NCBI RefSeq assembly: GCF_029814175.1
Contig: NZ_CP122314.1
Location: 23,180 to 87,179 of the forward strand
Direction of reading: 5' to 3'
DNA: 64,000 bases
From: Halospeciosus flavus
GTDB taxonomy: Archaea > Halobacteriota > Halobacteria > Halobacteriales > Halobacteriaceae
Below are positions 39,725-51,513 of this stretch, one piece after another. How positions within the stretch are numbered: the first letter of the stretch is position 1; every line of letters begins with the position of its first letter. The notes below the pieces were generated by a model that saw nothing but the letters and a program-made list of their open reading frames with translations, did not search any database and had not been told where the DNA came from. The position numbers and the translations under genes were made by a program.

Positions 39725-41058
39725 CTAGGCCACCTCCTCGAAGGCCGCGACCAGTCGGTCGGCGGCGTGTTCGTTCGCGTCGGTGATACAGACCTGTACC
39801 TCGTGGTCGTCGACGGCGTGGACCGCGAATCCCTCCGCTTGGAGGTCGTCGACGATAGCCTTCGCGGGCTGGTCGGTGTGGGCGACGAACTCGCGGAAGT
39901 GGTGGCGGTCGTGGACCGGCGCTCTGACCCCCTTGATGGTGTCGAGGTCGGCCGCGAGGTCGCGGGGCAGTTCGACACAGCGCTCGGCGAGGTCGACGAG
40001 GCCGTCGGCGCCGAGCCACGCGGCGTGGATGGCCGTCCGGAGGGCGACCCACGCCTGGTTCGTACAGATGTTGGACGTCGCGCGCTCGCGGCGGATGTGC
40101 TGTTCGCGCGTCTGGAGGGTGAGCGTGTACGCGCGGCGGTCGGCGGCGTCCTCGCTCGCGCCGACGAGTCGGCCGGGGACCTGTCGGAGGTACTCCTCGC
40201 GGCAGGCGAAGAGTCCGAGTCCCATCCCGTAACTCGCGGGCAGTCCGAGGACCGAGGCGTCGCCGACGACGACGTCCGCGCCGACGTCCGCCGGTCGCTG
40301 GAGCAGGGAGAGTGCGACAGGGTCGGAGCCGAGACAGAACAGCGCGTCGTTCGCGTCGGCAATTTCCCCACCTCGGCGAGGTGCTCCTCGATAGTGCCGC
40401 GCGTGGTCGGGTTCTCGACGTACACCAGCGCCGTGTCCCCGTCGACGGTCTCGCGGAGGGCCGCGACGTCGACGTTGCCGTCGTCGGTGGCGTACTCGAC
40501 GACGTCGAGGTCGGAGCCATCGACGTAGTTCTCGAGGACGCTCTTGCGCTCGGCGCGGAGCGCCTCGGGGACGAGGACGCGGTCACCGGAGGTACTCCGG
40601 ACGCGTTCGGCGAGGAGCGCGGCCTCGCCGAGTGCCGTGGCGGCGTCGTACATCGAGCAGTTGGCCACGTCGAGGCCCGTGAGTTCGACGAGCATCGACT
40701 GGTACTCGAAGAGCACCTGGAGGAACCCCTGGGTGACTTCGGGTTGGTACTGCGTGTAGGAGGTGATGAACTCCGAGCGCTGGGAGATATTGTCCACGAG
40801 CGAGGGGACGTAGTGCTCGTAGTGGCCGCGGCCGAGGAACTCGGTCAGGTCGTCGTTGGCACCGAGGAGGCGCTCGACGTCGCGACGAGTCTCCTGTTCC
40901 GTGCGCGCGGGGATGCCGTAGTCGCCGTCGAACCGGACCGACTCGGGGATGTCGAACAACTCCTCGACCGAGTCGGCGCCGACGGCGTCGAGCATCGCCT
41001 GCGTCTCGTTGGGGTCGTGTGGCGCGTAGGGACTCCCGTCCCGGCGTCCGCCGCTCAT
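39725..41058 (-). pseudogene. gcvPA: Glycine dehydrogenase (decarboxylating) subunit 1, right copy, one frameshift
   Basis: Same protein as at 100-1432. The run of four C near 40370 (four G on the coding strand, five expected) breaks the frame after EHLAEVG, as in the left arm. The second left-arm break is absent: five G near 39930 let the C-terminal half run unbroken from [15 protein letters not shown] to FEEVA. With one base restored the protein is ~444 residues and normal. It is the P-protein alpha subunit of a cluster with gcvPB, gcvH and gcvT. Confidence 0.88.
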
Positions 41059-41368
41059 GCGGTATCACCTGAGAGAGACGTCCGTGCGGGTCGCATGTGC
41101 ACCTCTTGTGAATGCGAGAATATGATACTCCCGGTTCCGGAACGGGCAGTCGATACACACGTCCGTGTATTGGTCGGCGGCGTATCGGGGGGGTGAACCC
41201 GCAGGGGCGTACAGTCCGGCCGCGCTCGCGTCGCCGGCCGCGGCCGGACCCACCGGCGCACCCAACACGGCGGAGCCTAGTTGCTTAGGTCCACCACTAA
41301 TGTGGGATGGCTGTCTACACAGTAGTAGGCGGTTCCGATGGCGAGTAAAACCCCCCCACTCCGACGGA

Positions 41369-41539
41369 ATGACCGAGCCGTGCGAGAACTGCGGTCAGGA
41401 GACGGCTCACTCCGTCTCTATCGAACTTCGGACCGAGAGTTCGAAGTCCGAGAACGCCGAGTTCTCGCGCGAACCGTACCGCGTCGCCGAGTGTCGCGCC
41501 TGCGGCACGGAGTCGGCGACCCGGATGAACAACGCGTGA
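41369..41539 (+). CDS. Small zinc-ribbon protein
   Basis: 56 residues starting MTEPCENCGQETAHSVSIEL. CENC and CRAC knuckles are about 40 residues apart, with beta-strand-like sequence between, as in small haloarchaeal zinc ribbons. It lies between gcvPA and a beta-propeller gene, on the opposite strand to both. The 210 bases upstream to the end of the repeat arm are GC-rich and show only a possible promoter. Function unknown. Confidence 0.75.
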   Translation: MTEPCENCGQETAHSVSIELRTESSKSENAEFSREPYRVAECRACGTESATRMNNA

Positions 41540-41704
41540 GACGACTGCCGTCAGTCATCTTTTAGCGACCGTCGCCGACTCCAGTTCCACACCCACCCGA
41601 GCAGCGGTGCCGTCGAGGAGACCGGACAGTCGGCCGCTAGCCGCAGGTGTGAGTGTGGCGAGACTTCGCCCGTCGAGTACTACAGGATACCGCGAAGCAC
41701 AGCG

Positions 41705-43003
41705 TCAGCCGAAGACTTGCAGTCCGCGGTCCGTGGAGATGGCGACGTATCCGTCGCCGACCACGGGCGCGGACACCCACTCGTCGGCCGTCGGGACCGT
41801 CGCGGTACGCTCGCCGGTGGCGAGGTCGTATCGCTCCAGCGTTCCCGGCGCATCGACGGACGTGTGTGACGGAGTGCGGCAGACGAAAGCCGCGTCGCCG
41901 GCCGACGTCGGGAGCGTGAACTCCGTCCGTTCGTCCGTCGTGACCTGCCACCGGACTCGCCCCGTGGCCGCGTCCCGAGCGACGAGGGCGTCGGGTTCCC
42001 TGTCGAGGTCGGTCCCTTCACGGACGAGGACGGTCGAGTTCGTGACTGCGCCGACGAACGCGTCGGCGTCCAACTCCCGTCGCCACTCGACAGCGCCGGT
42101 TCGGCGGTCGAGAGCGACGACGGTCCCCCGATTCTCGCCGGTGTTCGCACCGAGGAAGACGCGGTCGGTACGGACGGTCGGGAACGGTTCGGGCGCGCCG
42201 GGGAGTACCGTCCGCCACTCGGGTCGACCACTCGCGGCGTCGAGTGCCAACACAGCGTGTTCGTCGCCGACAGAGATGGGGTAGAACACCAGTCGCGGGC
42301 TGACACCCGGCGCACGGACCCGGACGGGAGAACCGGTGTCGAGGTCGGTCCGCCAGCAGACGTGGTCGAGCGACGGGCCGAATGCCGTCGCAGCGGCCGT
42401 CTCCGTGTCGTCGGCGTACTCACTCTCGACGTACTGGAGACGCCCCGCTGCGAGCGTCGGCGGCGTCTCGACGGTGCCCGACCGGCGAGCGCGCGTCTCG
42501 CCCGTCGCAGTATCGAGGGAGACCACCGCCGGACGGTCGTCGCCCTTCGGGTACGTTCGGAGAAAGAGGCGACCGTCGGCGACGACCGGCGGGTGGAGGT
42601 CGGTGTCGGCGGGGTTCAACGGGAGTTCTCGCCGCCAGCGGCGGTGTCCCCCATCCACGTCGAACGCGGTGACGACGACCGGTCCGATTTCCTCCTCGCC
42701 GGCGCGCTCGTACGTGAAGAAGACTGTTCCATCGGCGACGGTCGGCCGTGGCGGAATCCCGAGAGTCTGATCGAGTCGTTCGTCCTCGTCCGTCCAGCGC
42801 GACTCGATCCGGTCGGGCGGGGCGGCACGGGCGGGAACGTGCCCGGTGTTCGCGGGGTCGGCCCGCGGGAACGGCCACGATGCGGGGTCGAGCAGTGCCG
42901 GGTCGGGCGTACACTCCGACCCGAAGACACCGCTACACCCGGCGAGCACGGCGCCGAGGGCGACACCCCCGTGGCCGAGGAGGGTGCGGCGCGTCGGAAC
43001 CAT
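41705..43003 (-). CDS. PQQ-type beta-propeller lipoprotein
   Basis: 432 residues. The N-terminus PTRRTLLGHGGVALGAVLAGC is a twin-arginine signal ending in a lipobox (LAGC), so the protein is exported folded and lipid-anchored outside the cell. The rest is a propeller of PQQ-like blades with repeated core motifs such as VVALDRRTGAVEWRREL and ALDAASGRPEWRTVL. Such haloarchaeal proteins are often assumed to be structural or binding modules, and no quinone-binding residues can be claimed. It follows gcvH on the same strand after 65 bases. Two relatives lie at 44619 and 61983. Confidence 0.88.
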   Translation of the reverse strand: MVPTRRTLLGHGGVALGAVLAGCSGVFGSECTPDPALLDPASWPFPRADPANTGHVPARAAPPDRIESRWTDEDERLDQTLGIPPRPTVADGTVFFTYERAGEEEIGPVVVTAFDVDGGHRRWRRELPLNPADTDLHPPVVADGRLFLRTYPKGDDRPAVVSLDTATGETRARRSGTVETPPTLAAGRLQYVESEYADDTETAAATAFGPSLDHVCWRTDLDTGSPVRVRAPGVSPRLVFYPISVGDEHAVLALDAASGRPEWRTVLPGAPEPFPTVRTDRVFLGANTGENRGTVVALDRRTGAVEWRRELDADAFVGAVTNSTVLVREGTDLDREPDALVARDAATGRVRWQVTTDERTEFTLPTSAGDAAFVCRTPSHTSVDAPGTLERYDLATGERTATVPTADEWVSAPVVGDGYVAISTDRGLQVFG

Positions 43004-43068
43004 CGAAGAGAGGTCGAGTCGCTGTCAGGATAGGTCTTGTGGGGCAGCGGGCCGGATTCGGGAGTGTT

Positions 43069-43443
43069 CTACTGGATCTGGTCGCGGTACTCCTCGGGCG
43101 TGAGGAGGTCGTCGAGGTCGTCCTCGTCGAAGTCGACTTCGAGCATCCAGCCACCCTCGAAGGGTTCCTCGTTGACGAGTTCGGGCTGGTCGTGGAGCGT
43201 GTCGTTGACCGCCGTGACCTCGCCGCTGACGGGCGCGTAGAGGTCCGAGACCGCCTTGATGGACTCGACGACGCCGAACGTCTCGCCCTGTTCGATCTCG
43301 TCGCCCTCGTCGGGCGTCTCGACGAAGACGACGTCGCCGAGTTCGTCCTGCGCGAAGTCGGTGATGCCGATCTTGCCGTCTTCGGGGCGAATCCACTCGT
43401 GCGATTCGAGGTAGTACAGGTCGTCGGGCACTTCGAAGCTCAT
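43069..43443 (-). CDS. gcvH: Glycine cleavage system H protein
   Basis: 124 residues. The lipoyl-lysine motif is [17 protein letters not shown] near residue 65, flanked by the typical barrel strands ([18 protein letters not shown] and [12 protein letters not shown]). Lipoylated GcvH shuttles aminomethyl between the P-, T- and L-proteins. It begins 3 bases after the gcvT stop, so the two are co-transcribed. Confidence 0.97.
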   Translation of the reverse strand: MSFEVPDDLYYLESHEWIRPEDGKIGITDFAQDELGDVVFVETPDEGDEIEQGETFGVVESIKAVSDLYAPVSGEVTAVNDTLHDQPELVNEEPFEGGWMLEVDFDEDDLDDLLTPEEYRDQIQ

Positions 43444-43446
43444 GGG

Positions 43447-44553
<1,107 letters not shown>

Positions 44554-44618
44554 ACCTCGTGGGTCGACCCCCGACAAGTAATGCTTTCGTGTTCGTGGGT
44601 GCGCCTCGGGTCGGGACG

Positions 44619-45874
44619 TCAGCCGAGTCGGTGGACGCCGGCCTCGGTCTCGACGTACACGGCGCCGTCGACCACGGCGGCGAATTTCGCGCGGTTCCCG
44701 ACGGTGTGACGCCAGCGGACTCCCCCGTCCGCACGGTCGAGGCAGACGACGGTATCGCCCATCGAGTAGAGGACAGCCTCATCCGTCGCCGCGAGGTCGG
44801 AGACCCGCTTCTCGGTTTCGTGGACCCACGAGTCGTCGCCCGCGACGGTGAACACCCGACTCCGGTCCGTCAACTCCTGTCCGCCGACGACGACTGGTCG
44901 GTCCGCGAGCGCCATCGCGTGCAGTTCGCCGAACGCCGTGAGGTCGACGACAGATTCCGCCGTCCCGTGTTCGCCGTCGACTCTGTAGTACCGACTCAGG
45001 GCTGGAACGTCCGAGATGGTCTCCCCTCGTTTCGCGAGTCGTAGGCGGTCTGGAGGAGGTGGATCACCCCGTCGCGAACCGCGAACCCCGGCACGCGGCC
45101 GGACAGCCCGAACTGCCAGGCGAGGTCACCGGACTCGACGTCGTAGGCGAGGACGTTCGACCGGCGCGCGTAGAACCTGTCGGTCGGGAAGTTCGTCGCG
45201 TCGAACCGTCGCGTCGCCACGAGGTACGCCTTCCGCTGTCCGACGGCGGTACGGAGACGCACGTCGGTGTCGAGTGAGAGCCCCTCCGACGTCCCCCACT
45301 GTTCGGTCCCGTCGGGCGTCGCCCGCCAGATTCCGGGTGGTGCCGTCGAGAACACGCCGTCGGCGGTGGCGACTGGCGGCCCCGTGGTCCCGGCCCACTG
45401 GTGGCGCTCCGGAGGGATGTTGGACAGCGACACCGACCAGCGTTTCTCCCCGCTCCCGCGCTCGATGCCGACGAGTTTCGGCCCACCGGCGCCGACGACC
45501 ACGAGGTCGTTGAGGAGGAGCGGACGTGACGGCTCATCGAGGTCGTGGTAGCTCCACTGCTTACCCTCCTCGTGGGAAACGGCAGTGACCGCCCGCTCGT
45601 CGGCGTGAACGAGCACCCCGTCGTCGACGACCGGCTTCGAGACGCCCTCGTCGAACCAAGTCTCGGAGACGTCGGCGGGGAGCGTCGCCTCGGGCGCGGC
45701 GAACGTCCGTCCGGCGTCGCCGCCGACCATCGGCCACGCGTTCGGCCCGGACGGTACCGACGCCTTCGGTGGTGCAGACCAGGGCCACTGGACGGAGCTA
45801 CAGCCGGCGAGCCCGGTGGCGACGCCCGTACCGAGACCGGCCAGCAGGCGACGACGTGTGGGTGTGGGCGACAC
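44619..45874 (-). pseudogene. PQQ-type beta-propeller lipoprotein, frameshifted
   Basis: Starts TPTRRRLLAGLGTGVATGLAGC, a Tat signal with lipobox, followed by propeller blades (VVVGAGGPKLVGIERGSGEKRW and NVLAYDVESGDLAWQF). The first frame stops at 44996. The last ~125 residues continue in another frame (ETISDVPALSRYYRVDGEHG, then VVCLDRADGGVRWRHTV). The break is at four C, 45023-45026, where five would restore the frame. Same family as the gene at 41705. Confidence 0.82.
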
Positions 45875-45912
45875 GCCAGAAGTGACAGATGGGCGAGTGA
45901 AGGGTGTTGTGG

Positions 45913-47630
45913 CTACTCGCCGCTCTCCTCGCGTTCCTCCTCGGGGTACTCGACGCTCTCCAGGCCGAAGTCGGCGGCCTCGTCGCGCCAGAACTCGTGG
46001 TACCCCTCCTCGTCGGCCTCGACGGTCGTCTCGCCCGAGCGGACCCGGTCGAGTTTGATGTTCACTTCTTCGAGGAGGCGCTCGCCGGCGGCGTCGCTAA
46101 CGATACCCTCGTGGATGGCGTCCATGATGGCGCTCTTCTCCTGTTTGAGCAGCCGGCGCTCGCCGGCGAGCTTCTGTTCCTGGCGAATCTCGGGGTGCTC
46201 GCGGAGGAGTTCGTTGATGGCTTCACCGAGGTCGTCACGTTCGGATTCGTACTCGGTCGTGAAGTCCTCGTACACCCCACCCGGAATGTCGCCGCGCTGT
46301 TTGAGGTCCTCGGCGGCGTCGAGCGCACCGTCGACCGCGCGCCGGCGTGCGAGCAGGAGTTCGTACAGTTCCTGGGCCTCCGAGGTCGTGACGACGCCGA
46401 GTCGGTCGAGCAGGCGCTTCATCGAGAGTCCCTGGACGAGGAGGCTGAACGCGGCGACGGCGAAGACGAGCGCCCGGAGTCGCTGTCGGAGGACGGCGTC
46501 GAGTTCGGGAGGCAGTCCGAGGACGAGTGCGATAGGGATGGAGGCGTGGAGTCCCGACCACACCATGACGTGCTGGTAGTCGAGCGAGATGTCGCTGGAC
46601 GAGATCCGGTTGACGACGGCGATGACGGGGTACAGACCGGTCGCACGCGAGAGGAGGACGAGCGGGATGGCGACGGCGATGAGGTCGGCGTAGCGCAGGA
46701 GGTCGCCGATGGGGGTCGTGATGCCGATCATCAGGAAGATGAAGGTGTTCGCGAGGAAGGCGCCCGTCTCCAGCGTGTTGAACACCGATATCTTCGTCTG
46801 CGGGCTCATCGCCTCATCGGCGCCGTGCGCGCCGATGAACAGGCCGGCGACGACGGTCGCGATGACGCCGCTGACGTGGAGGTAGTGCTCGGCAGCAGGA
46901 ACGCGCCGTAGGCGAGGAGCAACGAGAGGACCGTCTCGGTCATGTGTTCGTCGAGGTTGTACATGACTCGGTAGACCGTGTACCCCGCGAGGAGACCGAC
47001 GACGAGTCCGCCGAGGCTGACGACGAGTATCTCGGTCGCCACCGCGACGGCACGGTCGAGGGTGAAGACGGCGTCACGGGCGAGTTCCCCCGTCTCGACG
47101 CGTACCGCGAGGTCGACGACGGTCATGAAGAGGACGACGCCGACGCCGTCGTTGACGAGGCTCTCGCCCTCGACGAGGACCGAGAGTTGGTCGGGCGCGC
47201 CGAGTTCCTTGAACAGCGCGAGGACCGAGACGGGGTCGGTCGGGAGGATCATCACCGCGAACAGCAGGGCGACGAGTAGCGGGACGCCGAGCGCCTGCGA
47301 GCCGAGGAGCGTGAGGACGCCGACCGAGACGAGGAGACCGACGACGGCCAGCGAGACGATGGGGACGAGATTGCGGCGGAACTGTTCGAGTTCGGTGTTC
47401 GCGGCCCCCTCGAAGAGGATGGGCGGGAGGAGAACGAAGAGGATGAGGTCGTGCGAAATCGGGAGACCGGGATGGATACCGACGATAGAGGCCGTCAATC
47501 CGGCGACGAGCAGGGCGATGGTGTAGGGAAAGCTACCGACTTTCGCGACGAAGATACCGACTCCAGCGGCGAGGATGAACACCGCGAGCAAGTCGAGCAA
47601 CTGGGCAGGGATACCGGCGGCAGCACTCAT
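45913..47630 (-). pseudogene. Na+/H+ antiporter, CPA1/NhaP type, frameshifted
   Basis: About 570 residues with some ten to twelve membrane helices. The ion-binding motifs are PTDPVSVLALF and EGESLVNDGVGVVLF, typical of NhaP/CPA1 exchangers. The frame breaks near 46891, after LLLAYGAFLLP. The remainder reads on in another frame (VSPQTKISVFNTLETGAFLAN, IFLMIGITTP) and ends in a ~150-residue acidic cytoplasmic tail with coiled-coil character. One missing base is enough to explain it. Expected role: sodium export and pH control in a halophile. In-frame ATGs at 47636 and 47630 are both possible. Confidence 0.86.
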
Positions 47631-47675
47631 CGACAAGGTGTGCGAACGCCGGTGTGAAAAGCGATGGGGGCCGCG

Positions 47676-49259
47676 CTACTGGTACTCGGTGATGGTCAGG
47701 TCGTACTCGCCGCTGCCCGAGAAGGGCGTGACCATGACGTGGAGGTTGGTCGAGGTGTCCGGTTCGGTGATCGTGACCGTCTCCTGGCTGTCGGCGGTGT
47801 AGCCGCGGTAGTCGTAGTCGTCGGTGGTCGGACAGGAGCCTTCACCCTCGTCGACGTAGAGGTCGAAGTCGGCGTCCGAGGGACCCGAGAGGTCGACGAC
47901 GACCTTGCTCGGGTCGTCGTACTGCCACGCCCACGACCAGCAGTCCTCGTCCCAGTAGCCGTCGAGGGAGTCGGAGACGGTCGCGCTGATGTGCTCCGTG
48001 GTCCCGTCGCCGCTCCCGTCGCCGGAGGGGTCCGTGGAGACGGCGCCGTCGGCGTCGACGCGACCGCTCCCCTGCTCGTCCTCGGAGAGGCCGACGTCGA
48101 CGGCCGTCTCCTTCAGGTGCGCGCGCACCTCCGCGTTCGAGAGGTCCCACCGTGCGAGTGCCAACCCCGCGACGCCGGAGACGACCGGCGTGGCCATCGA
48201 CGTGCCCGAGAGTCGCTCGTAGGACCCGCGGGTCTCCGTGGTGGTCGAGAGGACGTTCGTCCCGGGGGCGGTGAGTTCGATGTCGTCGCCGTAGTTCGAG
48301 TAGGAGGCGAACGTTCCGTCCGGGTCGAGCGCGGAGACGGCGACGCACTCGCTGTACGCGGCGGGGTAGTCGACGGAGTTCTTCCCGGCGTTCCCGGCCG
48401 CACAGACCACGAGGACGCCGTTGTCGTAGGCGTAGGAGACGGCGTTCTTCATCGTCTCGGTGTAGCCACCGCCACCGAGACTCATGTTGACGACGTCGGC
48501 CCCCTGGTCGGTCGCCCACACGATGGCGTCGGAGATGTCCGAGGTCGACCCCGTCCCGTCTTCGCTGAGGGCGCGCCCGCTGAGGAGACTCGACTCGCTG
48601 ACGCCGGCGACACCCGACCCGTTGTCGGTCGCGGCGGCCGCGATGCCACCGACGTGGGTGCCGTGGTACTCGTCCTGCGGGACGTCGGGGTAGGGGTCCT
48701 CGTCGTCGTCGGCGAAGTCGTCGCCGTGGTAGGAGTCGGCGTCCGAGACGTTCGCCGCCAGGTCGGGGTGGTCGTACTGGATGCCCTGGTCGACGACCGC
48801 GACGGAGACCGACGACGACCCGAGGGTCGTCTCCCACGCCGCGGGCGCGTTCACCATCTGCGGGGCGTACTGGTCGCCGAATCGGGGGTCGTCCGGTGAG
48901 AGACTCGTCGTGTGGGTCGCGTTCCGCTCGGCGTACTTGATGCCCTCGCGCTTCTCGATCGCGTCGAGGAAGTGCTCGTGCGCGCGGTCGGGTGCCTCCT
49001 CGGGGAAGCGGACGGCGACGTAGCCGATCGTCTCGTTGCTGTGGACGACCCGCGCCTGGTCGGGGACGAACTGGGCGACGTGTTCCTCGGCGTCGTCGAC
49101 GGTGTTCGTCACACCGACGAGTGCTTCGTTCGGTTTCGCGCCGGGCGTTCGCCCGGGTGTGGCGGCGGAGACGCCCGGAATCGCCGCGGCGGCGACGCCG
49201 ACTGCACCGACACCTTCGAGGAACGTCCGACGGTCAGTGTGGGGGGAGTCTTCGGTCAT
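47676..49259 (-). CDS. Halolysin-like secreted subtilisin-family protease
   Basis: 527 residues. A Tat signal (DRRTFLEGVGAVGVAAAAIPGVSA) is followed by an inhibitor-like propeptide to about residue 115. The S8 catalytic triad is Asp in VAVVDQGIQYDH, His in YHGTHVGGIAAAA, and Ser in LSGTSMATPVVSG. The oxyanion Asn is in CAAGNAGKN. A C-terminal domain of ~110 residues (FDLYVDEG, STNLHVMVTPFSGSGEYDLTI) resembles bacterial pre-peptidase C-terminal domains, as in other halolysins. The protein is exported folded and degrades extracellular protein. Single gene with its own promoter region upstream. Confidence 0.94.
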   Translation of the reverse strand: MTEDSPHTDRRTFLEGVGAVGVAAAAIPGVSAATPGRTPGAKPNEALVGVTNTVDDAEEHVAQFVPDQARVVHSNETIGYVAVRFPEEAPDRAHEHFLDAIEKREGIKYAERNATHTTSLSPDDPRFGDQYAPQMVNAPAAWETTLGSSSVSVAVVDQGIQYDHPDLAANVSDADSYHGDDFADDDEDPYPDVPQDEYHGTHVGGIAAAATDNGSGVAGVSESSLLSGRALSEDGTGSTSDISDAIVWATDQGADVVNMSLGGGGYTETMKNAVSYAYDNGVLVVCAAGNAGKNSVDYPAAYSECVAVSALDPDGTFASYSNYGDDIELTAPGTNVLSTTTETRGSYERLSGTSMATPVVSGVAGLALARWDLSNAEVRAHLKETAVDVGLSEDEQGSGRVDADGAVSTDPSGDGSGDGTTEHISATVSDSLDGYWDEDCWSWAWQYDDPSKVVVDLSGPSDADFDLYVDEGEGSCPTTDDYDYRGYTADSQETVTITEPDTSTNLHVMVTPFSGSGEYDLTITEYQ

Positions 49260-49380
49260 GTGTCGTCCGAACCTTCCCGAGTGAGGGGTTTACATTTTGC
49301 TTTAGATCGTAAATACAATCTTCTAGAGTTGTTGAAAATACGACCGGCACGGTTAACCACGTTCGCCACGAAGCGCGGCC

Positions 49381-49860
49381 ATGGCCGGGTTTCTGGACCG
49401 AGTCGCCGGCGACGAGACGGACGCGCTGTCCCAACCGCGGGTCGCGCTCTTCGTCGACGGACCGAACGTCCTGCGAGAAGAGTTCGACGTAGACTTAGAC
49501 GACGTCCGCGAGGCCGCCGAGCGGGCGGGCGACCTCGTCACGACGCGCCTCTACCTCGACGAGCACGCGACGCCGGGTCTCATCCAGGCGGGCGAAGCCC
49601 GCGGGTACGAGGTCCAGGTGACGAGCGGTGACGTCGACGTGAAACTCGCGGTGGACGCGACGGAACTGGTCGTCGAGGGCGGTATCGACGTCCTCACCAT
49701 CGCCTCCCGCGACACCGACTTCAAGCCCGTACTGGAGAAGGCGGGCCGGCACGGACTTCGGACGCTCGCCATCGCGCCGGGCGAGCACGGTCGGTCGGAC
49801 GCGCTCCGGAACGCCGCGACCGACGCGGTGTCGCTCGAAGAGGCGACGGCCGAGGACTGA
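49381..49860 (+). CDS. NYN-domain (PIN-like) putative ribonuclease
   Basis: 159 residues. ALFVDGPNVLREEF supplies the first acidic pair of NYN/LabA-like nucleases, followed by GDVDVKLAVDATEL and IASRDTDFKPVLEKAG, which carry the other conserved Asp residues. The pattern matches the archaeal NYN family annotated as conserved hypothetical. Cytoplasmic RNA cleavage is likely but the target is unknown. Divergent from the halolysin, with 121 bases of AT-rich DNA between them. Confidence 0.88.
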   Translation: MAGFLDRVAGDETDALSQPRVALFVDGPNVLREEFDVDLDDVREAAERAGDLVTTRLYLDEHATPGLIQAGEARGYEVQVTSGDVDVKLAVDATELVVEGGIDVLTIASRDTDFKPVLEKAGRHGLRTLAIAPGEHGRSDALRNAATDAVSLEEATAED

Positions 49861-49962
49861 GCGTCGATTCCCCGGAGGTCACCACGGAGACCCACCGAAG
49901 GCGGACACTCGACAGTCGAAACGAAGCGCGAGCTTATGCTGTGGGGTGGCCTACCAACCACC

Positions 49963-51513
49963 ATGAACGACACCGACGAACCCGCTATCGCCCGGACCGA
50001 CGCGGTCACCGTCGAACGAACGGTCGAGCGCAAGGACCGCGGCGTGACCGCGGAGTACGTCCTGACGACGGCCACCGAGAGTCCCGTGCGCGCCCGAATC
50101 GAACAGTCGTTCACCGGTGACCCCATCGACGAGATCGGGTTCCACCCCGACCACTCCCCCACCGAGTGGGACGCCGACGACTCGGGAGTGGCCTTCGAGA
50201 CCGTGGTCCGACCGGACGAGCCGACGACGGCCGTCCTCGGACTCGTGACCGAAGACGTCCACGACGGCCTCCTCGACGGTGAGCCCCGCGTAACCCGCGT
50301 CGAGTCCGTCACCGACCCGTCGTCAGAATCGGCAGAGCCGACGGAGACCTCCGGGAGAGACGCCGGTGCCGACGCCGGTGTCGAGGGCGCCGGCGACGTC
50401 CCCGCTTCGGGGAAAGACAGTCTCCTCGCCGACGTGAAGCGTATCGTCCTCGGGTCGTCGACGCCGGCCGAGTCACCCGAACCGCCGGCCGCGTCGAACG
50501 TGGTCGCAGACCGAGGCGAAATCGAGAGCGGAGGTGAAGGCGTGGACGAGCGTGAGGAGACTGTCACTCCCGAATCGGTCGGAATCGAGCCAGCCACGAC
50601 CGACGAATCGCAGGACTCCGACGAGCCAGCAGCACCCGTCGACGTCGTCGAGCGCGTCGTCGACGCCGAGACGGACGAGACGACCGAGGCGGCGATCGAA
50701 CCGGCGACCGAGGCACCCGATCCAGCGGACGAGTCGGTCGTCACTGCAGACGCCGAACCCGCTGACGAGGGAGGTGACGACGCCAGTTCGTCACTCGTCG
50801 AGCGTCTCGTCGCCGAACTGGAGACGGGCGAGACCGACGAGGCACAGCGAGAGGCCCTCCGCGAGGCGCTCGGCGTCGCGGAGTCGCCGGCGGAGTCAAC
50901 CGGCGAGAGCGTCGCGGTCCGACTCCGCCACCTCCAGACGCGGATGGAGGACTTCGCCGCGTACGCCGACGTGCTGGAGGAGGTCATCGACCAGTACGGG
51001 ACGGACTTCCTCGCCGAGACGGAGACACGCCTCGACGACGTCGACGACGAACTCGACACGGTCCGGACGGCGGCCGACGACGCACGCGACGCTCGGGCCG
51101 CCCTCCGTGAGGACGTCGCCGCCCTCCGGGACGAGGTGGCGGACGTCGGTGACGAGACCGCGGCCGTCCGCGAGGACATCGACGACATCCGCGGAGAACT
51201 GGACGCCCTCGGCGAGTCCCACGAGACGCGTGTTCGGCGCCTGGAGGACGACGTGGACATGCTCGCCGGCGACGCCCGACAGGCCCGCGCCGACCTCCGC
51301 GAGGACGTCGCCGACCTCCGTCGGGAGGTCCGTGACCTGACGCAGATGCGCGAGGCGCTCTCCACTGCGTTCGGCAGCGGCGGCCCGACCGAGGAACTCT
51401 GGGGCTTTTCCCGCCGGCGGGCGAACCGCCGGACATGCGCGACCTCGACACGCCCGTTCTCGACAACCACCTCCACCTCGACCCGGACAACGCCCGCGGT
51501 ATCGAGGCCGTGA
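49963..51513 (+). CDS. Haloarchaeal acidic coiled-coil protein, 3' end uncertain
   Basis: About 500 residues from MNDTDEPAIARTDAVTVERT. Residues 1-110 form a compact domain seen in several haloarchaeal proteins (ARIEQSFTGDPIDEIGFHPDH). Next is a ~180-residue acidic linker of Glu, Asp, Ala and Pro, then ~150 residues of heptad coiled coil (LEEVIDQYG, LREDVAALRDEVADVGDE, LREDVADLRREVRDLTQM). The last ~30 residues turn Arg/Thr/Ser-rich and overlap the next gene by 79 bases. This suggests a frame error near the run of four G at 51401-51404, and a true end soon after TEELWG. Function unknown; possibly a scaffold. Confidence 0.7.
   Translation: MNDTDEPAIARTDAVTVERTVERKDRGVTAEYVLTTATESPVRARIEQSFTGDPIDEIGFHPDHSPTEWDADDSGVAFETVVRPDEPTTAVLGLVTEDVHDGLLDGEPRVTRVESVTDPSSESAEPTETSGRDAGADAGVEGAGDVPASGKDSLLADVKRIVLGSSTPAESPEPPAASNVVADRGEIESGGEGVDEREETVTPESVGIEPATTDESQDSDEPAAPVDVVERVVDAETDETTEAAIEPATEAPDPADESVVTADAEPADEGGDDASSSLVERLVAELETGETDEAQREALREALGVAESPAESTGESVAVRLRHLQTRMEDFAAYADVLEEVIDQYGTDFLAETETRLDDVDDELDTVRTAADDARDARAALREDVAALRDEVADVGDETAAVREDIDDIRGELDALGESHETRVRRLEDDVDMLAGDARQARADLREDVADLRREVRDLTQMREALSTAFGSGGPTEELWGFSRRRANRRTCATSTRPFSTTTSTSTRTTPAVSRP

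Larger units (their letters stand above)
29003..41157. repeat. Right arm of the ~12.15-kb inverted repeat
   Basis: Reverse complement of 1-12150. Its inner end is the IS66 terminus GTACGTGTTTA at 29003. Its outer end continues without a seam into gcvT/gcvH-containing chromosome, so I cannot see where homology to the left side would stop. Relative to the left arm it has longer runs at several homopolymers, and it lacks one base in the transposase. Confidence 0.97.
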
